Shown piece after piece: positions 31,376 through 39,784 of a DNA stretch of 64,000 nt. Numbering within the stretch: position 1 is the stretch's first letter; the number at the start of each line of letters is the position of its first letter. Below the pieces are notes generated by a model, which saw nothing but the letters and a program-made list of their open reading frames with translations, did no database searches and had not been told where the DNA came from. This DNA is from Flavobacteriaceae bacterium UBA3356. Lineage in GTDB: Bacteria; Bacteroidota; Bacteroidia; Flavobacteriales; Flavobacteriaceae. The DNA is taken from NCBI GenBank assembly GCA_002360635.1, contig DEQW01000003.1, positions 62,001-126,000 of the forward strand, in the 5' to 3' direction. Both the position numbers and the translations under genes were made by a program.

Positions 31376-32293
31376 TTATTTAATCACTTTAACGGTTTTG
31401 GTTGCTTTCCCGATAGTTACTTGTACTAAATAAGCACCAGAAGAAAGACCACTCATATCAATACTTGGTGAAACAGCATCAGGTCGAGCTGATAATACTT
31501 CTTTACCAAGAATGTCATATACAGTAACAGAGTTAACTGTAGCTTTAGACTCGATGTTCAATATATCTTTAACAGGGTTAGGGTATACACTAAACACATC
31601 TGCAGAGAAATCGTCTGTACTCAATACGCCAGCTCCAGCTACTACATCATCCACATAAAATAATGAGAACTCACTAGGTGCAAAAAAGTCTATTCCACCT
31701 AAATAAGGAGCTGCTATATCATTAAATGGTGTTCCTGCTGGAATTGCTTCTACTTCATTAACCATTAGTTGATAAGTTTGAGCTTCCATGTCAAAAATAA
31801 TTTTTACAGGGAACCAAGCATCATGAGGAAAATCCCAAGTAAAACTTGCGTCTGCTGTTTGTCCTACTCCAGGGTTACCATTTGCTAAATTAAAATAATG
31901 ATCTGTCAATAGGAAGCTACCTGCTTGTGGAGTTGTTATTTCTCCTTGAATGTTAAAAAAGCCCTCTTGATTTGAAGGTACGTACATTTGCCATGCTAAA
32001 GTATATTCACCAGAATTGGGTTGAGAATCTACCAAAAATAATTGATCTTGTGGTCCTCCACCTGCTTGACCAGGCCCTATGACCATAGATTGAAAGCCAG
32101 AATTTGCTTGATCGAACGTTACCTGTCCTTCTTCATCAGTTCCTTCGTCACCAGACCAAGTTCTCCATTGTGAGGATTGTGGTGAGATATCACCTAGGTC
32201 GTAAGATTCAAAATCATCAGTTTGCTCAACCTGTGCATTTGTATTAAATACAAAAGCACAAAGTGCAAATGCTAATAAGTAAATTTTTTTCAT
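31376..32293 (-). CDS. Secreted protein with type IX secretion sorting domain
   Basis: A 305-residue T9SS cargo with a signal peptide at residues 1-20 (ending NTNAQ). A beta-rich, lectin/LamG-like body (about 25-215) contains FESYDLGDISP, YTLAWQMYVPSNQEGFFNI, WFPVKIIFDMEAQTYQLMV and FYVDDVV. The C-terminal 75 residues are a type A sorting signal: VYPNPVKDILNIES, VTVYDILGKEVL, LSSGAYLVQVTIG and a basic tail. The body looks like a carbohydrate-binding-type jelly roll without catalytic residues I can name. Confidence 0.85.
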   Translation of the reverse strand: MKKIYLLAFALCAFVFNTNAQVEQTDDFESYDLGDISPQSSQWRTWSGDEGTDEEGQVTFDQANSGFQSMVIGPGQAGGGPQDQLFLVDSQPNSGEYTLAWQMYVPSNQEGFFNIQGEITTPQAGSFLLTDHYFNLANGNPGVGQTADASFTWDFPHDAWFPVKIIFDMEAQTYQLMVNEVEAIPAGTPFNDIAAPYLGGIDFFAPSEFSLFYVDDVVAGAGVLSTDDFSADVFSVYPNPVKDILNIESKATVNSVTVYDILGKEVLSARPDAVSPSIDMSGLSSGAYLVQVTIGKATKTVKVIK

Positions 32294-32425
32294 AATAGTA
32301 GTTTTTAAATTGTTTATTATTTATTCACGCAATATACAATATAATCATAAAATGTAATAATTTAGGTTAAATTTTGTTTAAATTATCATTGAGTTGCTAA
32401 AGCCTTTTTATTGTTGCCTTTTTCG

Positions 32426-32433
32426 TAAATTTG
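32426..32433 (+). promoter_or_regulatory. Candidate minus-7 box for icmF
   Basis: TAAATTTG fits TAnnTTTG, 28 bp before the icmF ATG. No well-spaced TTTG minus-33 element is evident. Confidence 0.4.
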
Positions 32434-32461
32434 TCTTTTAAAAAAATAAGAAAATATATCA

Positions 32462-35400
32462 ATGCAACAAGCAAAACCTTACACTCCCAAAAATAAAGTT
32501 AGAATTGTTACCGCAGCTTCCCTTTTTGATGGTCACGATGCAGCAATAAATATTATGCGCCGTATAATTCAATCTACTGGGGTTGAAGTAATTCATTTAG
32601 GGCACGATCGTAGTGTTGAAGAAGTTGTAAATACTGCAATTCAAGAAGATGCAAACGCTATTGCAATGACATCTTACCAAGGTGGTCATAATGAATATTT
32701 TAAATACATGTACGACCTTCTAAAAGAAAAAGGAGCGGAACATATAAAAATTTTTGGCGGTGGCGGTGGTGTGATTCTTCCTGAAGAAATTGAAGAGTTA
32801 CACAATTATGGTATTACCCGTATTTACGCACCAGATGATGGTAGGGAGCTTGGTTTGCAAGGTATGATTAACGATTTGGTTGAAACTGCCGATTTTCCAA
32901 TTGGTGAAAACCTAAATGGAGAAGAAATAAAGCTTTCAGAAAAAAATGATAACGCTATTGCTCGTGTTATTTCAGCAGCTGAAAACTTTCCAGAAGTTGC
33001 CAAAAAGATCTTAGATTCCATTCATAAAAAGAATGAAAAAAGTACAATCCCCGTCTTGGGAATCACAGGTACAGGAGGCTCTGGTAAATCATCGTTGGTT
33101 GACGAATTGGTTCGCCGGTTTTTAATCGACTTTCCAGAAAAAACAATCGGGATTATTTCCGTAGATCCTTCAAAACGTAAAACAGGCGGAGCCTTATTGG
33201 GCGACCGTATCCGTATGAATGCCATAAACTCACCACGGGTATATATGCGCAGTTTGGCTACTCGCCAAAGTAATTTGGCACTTTCTAAGCACGTTGCTGA
33301 AGCGGTTCAAGTTTTAAAAGCTGCCGAGTACGATCTTATTATTTTAGAAACTTCGGGTATTGGTCAAAGTGATACCGAAATTTTAGACCATAGCGATGTT
33401 TCTCTGTATGTTATGACACCCGAATTTGGCGCTGCAACGCAATTGGAGAAAATCGATATGTTAGATTTTGCTGATTTGGTATCTATTAACAAGTTTGACA
33501 AAAGAGGTGCTAAAGATGCGCTTCGCGATGTGAAAAAACAATATATGCGTAACCACCAATTGTGGGATACGCCTCAAGATCAACTTCCTGTTTTCGGCAC
33601 AATTGCTTCTCAGTTTAACGACCCAGGGATGAACAAGCTGTACAAAGCTATTATGGATGAGATTGCTTCCAAAACGAAAGCCGATTTAAATAGCAAGTAT
33701 GAAATTTCAGATGAAATGTCTGAAAAGATTTTTGTAATTCCACCGGCAAGGACGCGTTATCTTTCCGAAATATCTGAAAATAACAGAGCTTACGACAAAA
33801 AAGCTTCCGAACAAGCTGAAGTAGCACAGAAACTCTATGGAATCTTTAAAACTATAGAAACTATTTCTGGTGCTACACCTACATTAGATAAATCAGGAAT
33901 TGATTCTGAAGCACTTAATGTTTCCGAAGAAAATAAAGACTTAGTTAAACTATTAATAGCAGAGTTTGATAAAGAAAAAATGAACTTAGATCCCTACAAT
34001 TGGGAAGTAATTACCGGTTGGGACGAAAAAGTAAACCGCTATCAAGAACCGGTTTACAAATTTAAAGTTCGTGACAAAGAAATTAGTATCGATACGCATA
34101 CTGAGTCACTTTCGCACACACAAATACCAAAAGTGTGTTTGCCTAAATACCAGGCTTGGGGCGATATTTTAAAATGGGTATTACAAGAAAATGTACCGGG
34201 TGAATTTCCGTATACTTCGGGTTTATATCCCTTTAAGCGTACCGGAGAAGATCCTACCCGAATGTTTGCGGGTGAAGGTGGGCCAGAGCGCACCAACCGT
34301 CGTTTTCATTACGTAAGTATGGGATTGCCGGCCAAACGACTTTCTACAGCTTTTGATAGTGTGACGTTATATGGTAACGACCCCGATCATCGCCCAGATA
34401 TCTACGGAAAAATTGGGAATGCCGGAGTTTCCATCTGCTGTTTAGACGATGCTAAAAAATTATATTCTGGCTTCGATTTAAGCCACCCAATGACATCGGT
34501 AAGTATGACGATTAATGGTCCCGCACCTATGTTGCTTGGGTTTTTTATGAATGCGGCTATCGATCAAAATTGCGAAAAATACATCAAGGAAAATGATCTT
34601 GAAGATGAGGTAGAAAAGAGAATCGCCAAGATTTACAAAGAAAGCGGGATGGATCGCCCAAAATATAATGGTGAACTACCTGAAGGAAATGATGGTTTAG
34701 GATTGATGCTTTTGGGTGTTACTGGTGATCAAGTATTGCCACAAGATGTATATCAAAAAATTAAATTTGATACATTAAAGCAAGTTCGCGGAACCGTTCA
34801 AGCCGATATTTTAAAAGAAGACCAGGCTCAAAATACGTGTATTTTCTCTACGGAGTTTGCACTTCGTTTAATGGGCGATGTTCAAGAATATTTTATTGAA
34901 AAACAAGTTAGAAACTTCTATTCGGTTTCTATTAGCGGGTATCATATTGCCGAAGCTGGAGCAAATCCTATTACCCAGTTGGCATTCACATTGGCAAATG
35001 GCTTTACCTATGTAGAGTACTATTTAAGCCGCGGGATGGATATTAACAAATTCGGTCCTAACTTATCGTTCTTCTTCAGTAATGGTATTGATCCTGAGTA
35101 TTCAGTAATTGGTCGCGTGGCCCGTAAAATTTGGTCTAAAGCTTTAAAGGAAAAGTACGGAGCGAATCCACGAGCGCAGATGTTAAAATATCACATTCAG
35201 ACGTCTGGTCGTTCCTTGCACGCTCAGGAGATTGATTTTAACGATATTAGAACTACGTTACAAGCATTATATGCTATTTACGATAACTGTAATTCATTAC
35301 ATACAAACGCGTACGATGAAGCGATTACAACGCCTACAGAAGAAAGCGTACGCCGTGCGATGGCAATTCAGTTAATTATTAATAAAGAACTAGGGTTGGC

Positions 35401-35887
35401 GAAAAACGAAAACCCGATTCAAGGTTCGTTTATTATCGAAGAATTAACCGACTTGGTTGAAGAAGCTGTATTGAAAGAGTTCGACAGCCTTACGGAACGT
35501 GGCGGAGTATTAGGTGCGATGGAAACTATGTACCAGCGTGGAAAAATTCAGGAAGAGAGTCTGTATTATGAAACGTTGAAGCATACGGGAGAATTCCCAA
35601 TTATTGGTGTAAATACTTTCTTAAGCAGTAAAGGTTCACCAACGATTCAGCCTAAAGAAGTGATTAGAGCTACGGAAGAAGAAAAGCAAGCCCAGATTAC
35701 TACGTTAGAGAAACTTCATAAAACATACGAAGATAGTGCAGAAGAAACCTTGAGTAGGGTGCAAGATGCGGCTATTGAAAACAAAAATATGTTTGAAGAA
35801 TTAATGGAAGCAACCAAAGTTTGTTCTTTAGGGCAAATTACCGAAGCGTTGTTTGAAGTAGGAGGACAGTATCGTAGGAATATGTAA
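32462..35887 (+). CDS. icmF: Fused isobutyryl-CoA mutase (IcmF)
   Basis: Adenosylcobalamin enzyme interconverting isobutyryl-CoA and n-butyryl-CoA, with its own chaperone GTPase. In its 1141 residues: a B12-binding domain at about 10-135 (AASLFDGHDAAINIMRRI with the cofactor-ligating His in DGH, FGGGGGVI); a MeaB-type G domain at about 195-410 (P-loop GTGGSGKSS, ILETSGIGQSD, SINKFD); and a mutase barrel at about 540-1141. YPFKRTGEDPTRMFAGEGG has Phe where methylmalonyl-CoA mutases have Tyr, which favours isobutyryl over methylmalonyl substrate. The single-chain order B12-GTPase-mutase is the IcmF order. Confidence 0.93.
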   Translation: MQQAKPYTPKNKVRIVTAASLFDGHDAAINIMRRIIQSTGVEVIHLGHDRSVEEVVNTAIQEDANAIAMTSYQGGHNEYFKYMYDLLKEKGAEHIKIFGGGGGVILPEEIEELHNYGITRIYAPDDGRELGLQGMINDLVETADFPIGENLNGEEIKLSEKNDNAIARVISAAENFPEVAKKILDSIHKKNEKSTIPVLGITGTGGSGKSSLVDELVRRFLIDFPEKTIGIISVDPSKRKTGGALLGDRIRMNAINSPRVYMRSLATRQSNLALSKHVAEAVQVLKAAEYDLIILETSGIGQSDTEILDHSDVSLYVMTPEFGAATQLEKIDMLDFADLVSINKFDKRGAKDALRDVKKQYMRNHQLWDTPQDQLPVFGTIASQFNDPGMNKLYKAIMDEIASKTKADLNSKYEISDEMSEKIFVIPPARTRYLSEISENNRAYDKKASEQAEVAQKLYGIFKTIETISGATPTLDKSGIDSEALNVSEENKDLVKLLIAEFDKEKMNLDPYNWEVITGWDEKVNRYQEPVYKFKVRDKEISIDTHTESLSHTQIPKVCLPKYQAWGDILKWVLQENVPGEFPYTSGLYPFKRTGEDPTRMFAGEGGPERTNRRFHYVSMGLPAKRLSTAFDSVTLYGNDPDHRPDIYGKIGNAGVSICCLDDAKKLYSGFDLSHPMTSVSMTINGPAPMLLGFFMNAAIDQNCEKYIKENDLEDEVEKRIAKIYKESGMDRPKYNGELPEGNDGLGLMLLGVTGDQVLPQDVYQKIKFDTLKQVRGTVQADILKEDQAQNTCIFSTEFALRLMGDVQEYFIEKQVRNFYSVSISGYHIAEAGANPITQLAFTLANGFTYVEYYLSRGMDINKFGPNLSFFFSNGIDPEYSVIGRVARKIWSKALKEKYGANPRAQMLKYHIQTSGRSLHAQEIDFNDIRTTLQALYAIYDNCNSLHTNAYDEAITTPTEESVRRAMAIQLIINKELGLAKNENPIQGSFIIEELTDLVEEAVLKEFDSLTERGGVLGAMETMYQRGKIQEESLYYETLKHTGEFPIIGVNTFLSSKGSPTIQPKEVIRATEEEKQAQITTLEKLHKTYEDSAEETLSRVQDAAIENKNMFEELMEATKVCSLGQITEALFEVGGQYRRNM

Positions 35888-35907
35888 ACAATACCTGATA
35901 AATAATA

Positions 35908-35935
35908 TAAGCCCGATATGAAAATATCGGGCTTA
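35908..35935. terminator. Terminator between icmF and the convergent gene
   Basis: Perfect 12-bp arms TAAGCCCGATAT/ATATCGGGCTTA with a GAAA loop, placed between the two convergent stops. Its T tracts are short. Confidence 0.6.
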
Positions 35936-35941
35936 TTAATT

Positions 35942-36337
35942 TTATAAAGTTAACATCCAAGTGCGTTGTAGTTTTCTAAACTTTTTAAGCTCGTGCCTTA
36001 ACAGGTTTAAAAACTCTTTCCCATTGCTGTTGGAGTTTTCTAGTCGTTCACAATTCTTGTAAAGCAAATTGGTTAATCGAGCTACCGAAGCAGCGTGTTT
36101 GTGTTTTGCTTCAGAAAAAAGTTGACTTTCTGCTTTTAATATTTCAGGAGCCAAATTTGTAGATTGTTGCACAATATCCCCTGTAAAATAAACGTGTGGA
36201 TCTTCTGTTCCATCTTCTTTCAAACTGGCTAAATCGTGTACCAAATATTCAGAAACTCTTCGTGATAAAGCAAAAATTTCCTCAGCCTTTTTATAAAGGG
36301 CTGTCTGCGGAAATTTATTTGGAAGATGTGCTGCCAT
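35942..36337 (-). CDS. Hypothetical helical protein, distantly four-helix-bundle-like
   Basis: 131 residues, almost entirely helical, with ALYKKAEEIFALSRRVSEYL, a second helix IVQQSTNLAPEILKAESQLF, a third HKHAASVARLTNLLYKNCERL and a basic fourth helix. The pattern resembles the 23S-rRNA-intervening four-helix-bundle family, but the match is weak. The function is unknown. It is convergent with icmF. Confidence 0.6.
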   Translation of the reverse strand: MAAHLPNKFPQTALYKKAEEIFALSRRVSEYLVHDLASLKEDGTEDPHVYFTGDIVQQSTNLAPEILKAESQLFSEAKHKHAASVARLTNLLYKNCERLENSNSNGKEFLNLLRHELKKFRKLQRTWMLTL

Positions 36338-36423
36338 TATAGCTGTAATTAATACCTAAAATACTGAAACCCAAATTTACTAAGAAAAACGGTTAGTTGT
36401 CAGTTAAATTTAAGGTATATAGT

Positions 36424-36431
36424 TATATTTG
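36424..36431 (+). promoter_or_regulatory. Candidate minus-7 box for the Lrp-family gene
   Basis: TATATTTG fits TAnnTTTG, 38 bp before the ATG at 36470. A TTG lies 24 bp further upstream. Confidence 0.35.
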
Positions 36432-36469
36432 AATTAATATTTAATGTATTTTATAAATAAACTTTAAAA

Positions 36470-36907
36470 ATGATTGACGACTTAAATTGGAAGATTTTAA
36501 AGCATTTACAAAAAAATGCTAGGCTTTCCAGTGCCGAAATAGGAAGGCAGATAGGGATGAGTTCGCCCGCTGTTTCAGAACGTATAAAGAAAATGGAAGA
36601 TGCAGGGGTAATTCACGGATACCATACCGTGGTTTCTCCATTTGAAGCAGGATACCAATTAAAAGCCATTATTACCTTGCGGGCTTTTATGGGGAAATTA
36701 AAACCTTTTCTTGAAAAAGTAAAAACCTATGATGAAGTTTTAAATTGCTACCGAATAACAGGTAACGAAAATATAGTAATGGAAGTCGCCCTAAAAAATC
36801 AAAAGCATTTAGAGGCTTTTATCGACCAGTTAATTGTGTATGGTGAGACAAAAACTCAAATTGTTTTGTCGCATGTGGTAAAAAACAATGAAATTAAGAA
36901 AGCTTAA
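36470..36907 (+). CDS. Lrp/AsnC-family transcriptional regulator
   Basis: 145 residues: an N-terminal winged helix (LNWKILKHLQKNARLSSAEIGRQIG, SPAVSERIKKMEDAGVIHGY) and a C-terminal RAM/ACT-type ligand domain (LKAIITLRAFMG, CYRITGNENIVMEVAL). Such proteins sense amino acids and oligomerise. The target is unknown; it has no tightly linked metabolic gene. Confidence 0.93.
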   Translation: MIDDLNWKILKHLQKNARLSSAEIGRQIGMSSPAVSERIKKMEDAGVIHGYHTVVSPFEAGYQLKAIITLRAFMGKLKPFLEKVKTYDEVLNCYRITGNENIVMEVALKNQKHLEAFIDQLIVYGETKTQIVLSHVVKNNEIKKA

Positions 36908-37011
36908 CACTTTAGATATTTTTGAGTTAAAGTTATATCAATTAAGGTATTGTTAGTATAAAATTGAATTGTTACGAAGTAAATTGGTTCTTAAATTAAC
37001 TACTAAGAATT

Positions 37012-37257
37012 ATGAAAAACTATACACTTCACTTATTAATTTTAACCATTTTAACTGCTATTTTAGGATTTTCAGGATTTGAATTCATTGGAGATTCCGT
37101 AGTCAGGTTTGCCTGCTTACTTTCAGGAATTGGATTGTTTATTTCCTGCTTAGATGCAGTTATTATTTCAAGAAGAAACAGAAAGCTTAAAAAGCAAGTA
37201 GAAACTGAAAAGGTTAAGAGTAACCACGGTTCAAGAAAATTCAGCAACAACCAATAA
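37012..37257 (+). CDS. Small two-helix membrane protein
   Basis: 81 residues with helices at about 6-23 and 28-51 and a basic, lysine-rich tail (SRRNRKLKKQVETEKVK). The family is not recognised. It is convergent with the MFS gene, 13 bp apart. Confidence 0.6.
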   Translation: MKNYTLHLLILTILTAILGFSGFEFIGDSVVRFACLLSGIGLFISCLDAVIISRRNRKLKKQVETEKVKSNHGSRKFSNNQ

Positions 37258-37270
37258 TTACTACTGGTTA

Positions 37271-38527
37271 TTACTGAATAATTTCCTTTTCTATACTAAC
37301 TACCTTATCGGGTATATTAAATCTTGACTTTCTCATTAGCTTATGCAGCCACCACGTAGCTAAACAGATTATAGCTAAAAAAGCGAACATATAGTACCAA
37401 GTACTATTAAATCCTAAACCATCAACAAGGTTCATTCCTGCATTATGGCCAATAATGTGAGAGATGGAAAAACTCATACTGTATAATCCCATATAACTTC
37501 CTTTTCTACCTTTAGGAGCCATTTCCAGTGCTAGAGCGTTCGAAAAAGGAGAACCAATCATTTCTCCCAGAGTCATTAACACCATTCCTATAAGTAATAA
37601 ACCGCTCCAAGAGCTTATGTTCAATACTATAAAACTAATAGCTAAAAAGAAAACACCCCAAAACGTAGCCATAGTTTTGGACATTTTTCTCCGTTCTAAC
37701 CAAGTTATTAGAGGCATTTCAAAGATTACAATCAATGCTCCATTTATAAAAAATAGCCACCCAATGAGATCTTCACTCAAAAAGTGTGCTTTTTCATAAT
37801 ACAAAGGCATTACAGAAAAATACTGTACAAAGCAGATGCTGTTTGCCACCATGATGATAAAAAACAAAATAAAAAGGCCATTTAAATACGGAGGAACCCC
37901 TTCTTTTTTTACTACTTTTTCAGTTTCATTTTCTTTAGATTTTTTAGGCTTTAAAAGTATAAATAACCCAATAGAAGCTATTACGCAAGTAAGGCCATCT
38001 ATCCAAAATAAAGAGGTGTAATTAATAGTTGCTATTATAATACCGCCAATTAATGGACCTATTGAAAAGCCAAGGTTAATTGCCAGTCGTATTAGGGTAA
38101 TACTTCGAGTTACATTTCCGGGTTTGCTATACACTTCACAGGCTACAAATATGGCGGGGCGGTATGCATCTGCCACTAGAATGAGTGCAAAAATCCCGAA
38201 ACAAAATCCGTAAAATGTATCTATAAATTGTAAAAAAATAAAACCAATACCACCTAAAAATAAACTGGAAACAATCACTTTGTAAAAGCCTATGGTATCG
38301 GTCAATCTACCACCAATCCATGTGCCTACCAACGAACCTACCCCAAAGGAGGTCATAATCCAACCAACCTGAGGCAACGTAAATCCTTTTGCGTTTACTA
38401 AATAAAGTGAAAGAAATGGAATAACCATCGCTCCAGCCCGGTTAATAAAAGTCACCAATGAGAGCAACCAAATTTCGGGCGACAAGCCCCGAAAATTATT
38501 AATATAGTTGGTGTATAGCTTTTTCAT
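37271..38527 (-). CDS. Major facilitator superfamily transporter
   Basis: 418 residues with twelve hydrophobic helices. MFS signatures include GVGSLVGTWIGGRLTDTIGFYK in the loop 2-3 region and NLGFSIGPLIGGIIIATI in helix 5, and a charged central loop (KPKKSKENETEKVVKKEG) separates the halves. It resembles drug or metabolite exporters of the MdtH/YfcJ kind; the substrate is unknown. The gene is immediately preceded by a terminator, a short upstream ORF and a promoter, which suggests expression by attenuation. Confidence 0.88.
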   Translation of the reverse strand: MKKLYTNYINNFRGLSPEIWLLSLVTFINRAGAMVIPFLSLYLVNAKGFTLPQVGWIMTSFGVGSLVGTWIGGRLTDTIGFYKVIVSSLFLGGIGFIFLQFIDTFYGFCFGIFALILVADAYRPAIFVACEVYSKPGNVTRSITLIRLAINLGFSIGPLIGGIIIATINYTSLFWIDGLTCVIASIGLFILLKPKKSKENETEKVVKKEGVPPYLNGLFILFFIIMVANSICFVQYFSVMPLYYEKAHFLSEDLIGWLFFINGALIVIFEMPLITWLERRKMSKTMATFWGVFFLAISFIVLNISSWSGLLLIGMVLMTLGEMIGSPFSNALALEMAPKGRKGSYMGLYSMSFSISHIIGHNAGMNLVDGLGFNSTWYYMFAFLAIICLATWWLHKLMRKSRFNIPDKVVSIEKEIIQ

Positions 38528-38546
38528 TTTAATTGGTCTAAAAATA

Positions 38547-38574
38547 AAACGTCCCGGAAAGCTCCGGGACGTTT
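38547..38574 (-). terminator. Terminator in the 5' leader of the MFS gene (attenuator candidate)
   Basis: On the minus strand AAACGTCCCGGA and TCCGGGACGTTT form a perfect 12-bp stem with a GCTT loop, followed by TTTTATTTTT. It ends about 20 bp upstream of the MFS start codon, so transcription must read through it to express the transporter. Confidence 0.85.
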
Positions 38575-38604
38575 ATATATTGATTTAATTTATATTTACA
38601 TAAC

Positions 38605-38679
38605 TCAACACATACATATCCCGTTTCTATGGTTAATCACCACAGATTGTTTAACAGAATTATAGGTGCGTCTTTTCAT
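38605..38679 (-). CDS. 24-codon upstream ORF, candidate leader peptide
   Basis: Starts at the ATG 38677-38679 behind an A-rich region and ends with TGA at 38605-38607. The peptide is basic and ends NHRNGICMC, so the last three sense codons are TGT ATG TGT. Its stop lies 30 nt before the terminator stem. The codons for GI (CGGGATA with the preceding base) contain CGGGA, which could pair with TCCCG in the left arm of the terminator. A promoter lies directly upstream. Leader-peptide function is inferred from this order only. Confidence 0.5.
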   Translation of the reverse strand: MKRRTYNSVKQSVVINHRNGICMC

Positions 38680-38699
38680 TTTTTATTTAATAGAATATT

Positions 38700-38726
38700 C
38701 AAAAGTAGTGAAAAATTGAATTCAAA
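38700..38726 (-). promoter_or_regulatory. Promoter of the leader ORF/MFS transcript
   Basis: On the minus strand TTTG (38723-38726), a 15-bp spacer and TACTTTTG (38700-38707) fit the Bacteroidota minus-33/minus-7 pattern. The start site would fall about 10-14 nt before the leader ORF. Confidence 0.5.
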
Positions 38727-38807
38727 TTACAGAAACGTAGTATTTATGAAATATAATTTATTAATCAGCTCGTCAAAATGATTTGTATATTTAGCTAAAA
38801 TCTCAAT

Positions 38808-39416
38808 ATGAAATACCTATTTACTTCTGCTTTGTTATTAATGTGTTTTTTCTCTTTTGCTCAAACAAATGAAGAAATTATACAGGAGATTGAAACTTAT
38901 CAAACTTCAGAAAGTGAAAAATTTAGCACTGCTGAAACCACCATTTTAACCGAAAAGGATTTTAAAAACTTTGAAGCATTAGAGTTTTACCCAATAAATT
39001 TAAAATATAGAGTTGAAGCAAAATTTATAAGGACTCCCAACGAAGAACCTTTTTTAATGCCGACCACCACAGACCGTTTACCTGAATATGTAAAATATGG
39101 AGAAGTTCATTTTGAAATAGAAGGAAAAGATTTAAAGCTGAATTTATACAAAAGTACCGAACCGTACGATGAACCAGGTTATGAAGACTATCTTTTTTTA
39201 CCGTTTACAGACTTAACAAGTGGAGACGGCTCATATGGTGGAGGAAGATTTCTAGACGCCAGAATTCCTAACGGAGATACAATCGTTTTAGATTTCAATA
39301 AAGCATATAATCCCTATTGTGCTTATAACTCACGGTTTTCATGCCCAATTCCGCCAAAAGAAAATGATTTATTGGTTAGGGTAGAAGCTGGTGTAAAAGA
39401 TTTTGGAAAACATTAA
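38808..39416 (+). CDS. DUF1684 domain protein
   Basis: A 202-residue exported protein (signal peptide 1-19, ending SFAQT). The DUF1684 core includes FEALEFYPINLKYRVEAKFI, the mid-region YEDYLFLPFTDLTSGDGSYG, GGRFLDARIPNGDTIVLDFN, and the hallmark AYNPYCAYNSRFSCPIPP. The family is widespread and of unknown function. The stop overlaps the convergent crcB stop by 4 bp. Confidence 0.9.
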   Translation: MKYLFTSALLLMCFFSFAQTNEEIIQEIETYQTSESEKFSTAETTILTEKDFKNFEALEFYPINLKYRVEAKFIRTPNEEPFLMPTTTDRLPEYVKYGEVHFEIEGKDLKLNLYKSTEPYDEPGYEDYLFLPFTDLTSGDGSYGGGRFLDARIPNGDTIVLDFNKAYNPYCAYNSRFSCPIPPKENDLLVRVEAGVKDFGKH

Positions 39417-39784
39417 ATAAATTTAACCAAGTACATCCCTAAAAATACTGCGGCAAAACCGATTACAAAACTACCTAACGTGTAAAGTGCAAAACTTAAA
39501 AAGTCACCAGATTTTAAAAAGATGTGATTTTCATAAGCAAAGGTAGAAAAGGTAGTGAAACCACCGCAAAAACCTGTAGCGACTAATAATACGGTGTTTT
39601 GAGAAACAGAATTATTCTTTAAGGCTAAGCCCAATACAATCCCGATAATAAAACTACCTATAATGTTAGCGGCAAAAGTACCGTAAGGAATACCGGTTTC
39701 TGCGCTATTTAAGTATTTACTAATCCAGTAACGTAATGAACTGCCTACGCCACCACCAATAAACACCAATAATAGTTGTTTCAT
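39413..39784 (-). CDS. crcB: Fluoride exporter CrcB/Fluc
   Basis: A 123-residue four-helix dual-topology fluoride channel. Motifs are GGGVGSSLRYWISKYL, YGTFAANIIGSFIIGI and GFCGGFTTFSTFAYEN, which carry the conserved Asn and Phe-box residues. It starts directly after the SRPBCC gene (no gap), so it is co-transcribed with it. No fluoride riboswitch is visible upstream of that unit. Confidence 0.95.
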   Translation of the reverse strand: MKQLLLVFIGGGVGSSLRYWISKYLNSAETGIPYGTFAANIIGSFIIGIVLGLALKNNSVSQNTVLLVATGFCGGFTTFSTFAYENHIFLKSGDFLSFALYTLGSFVIGFAAVFLGMYLVKFI

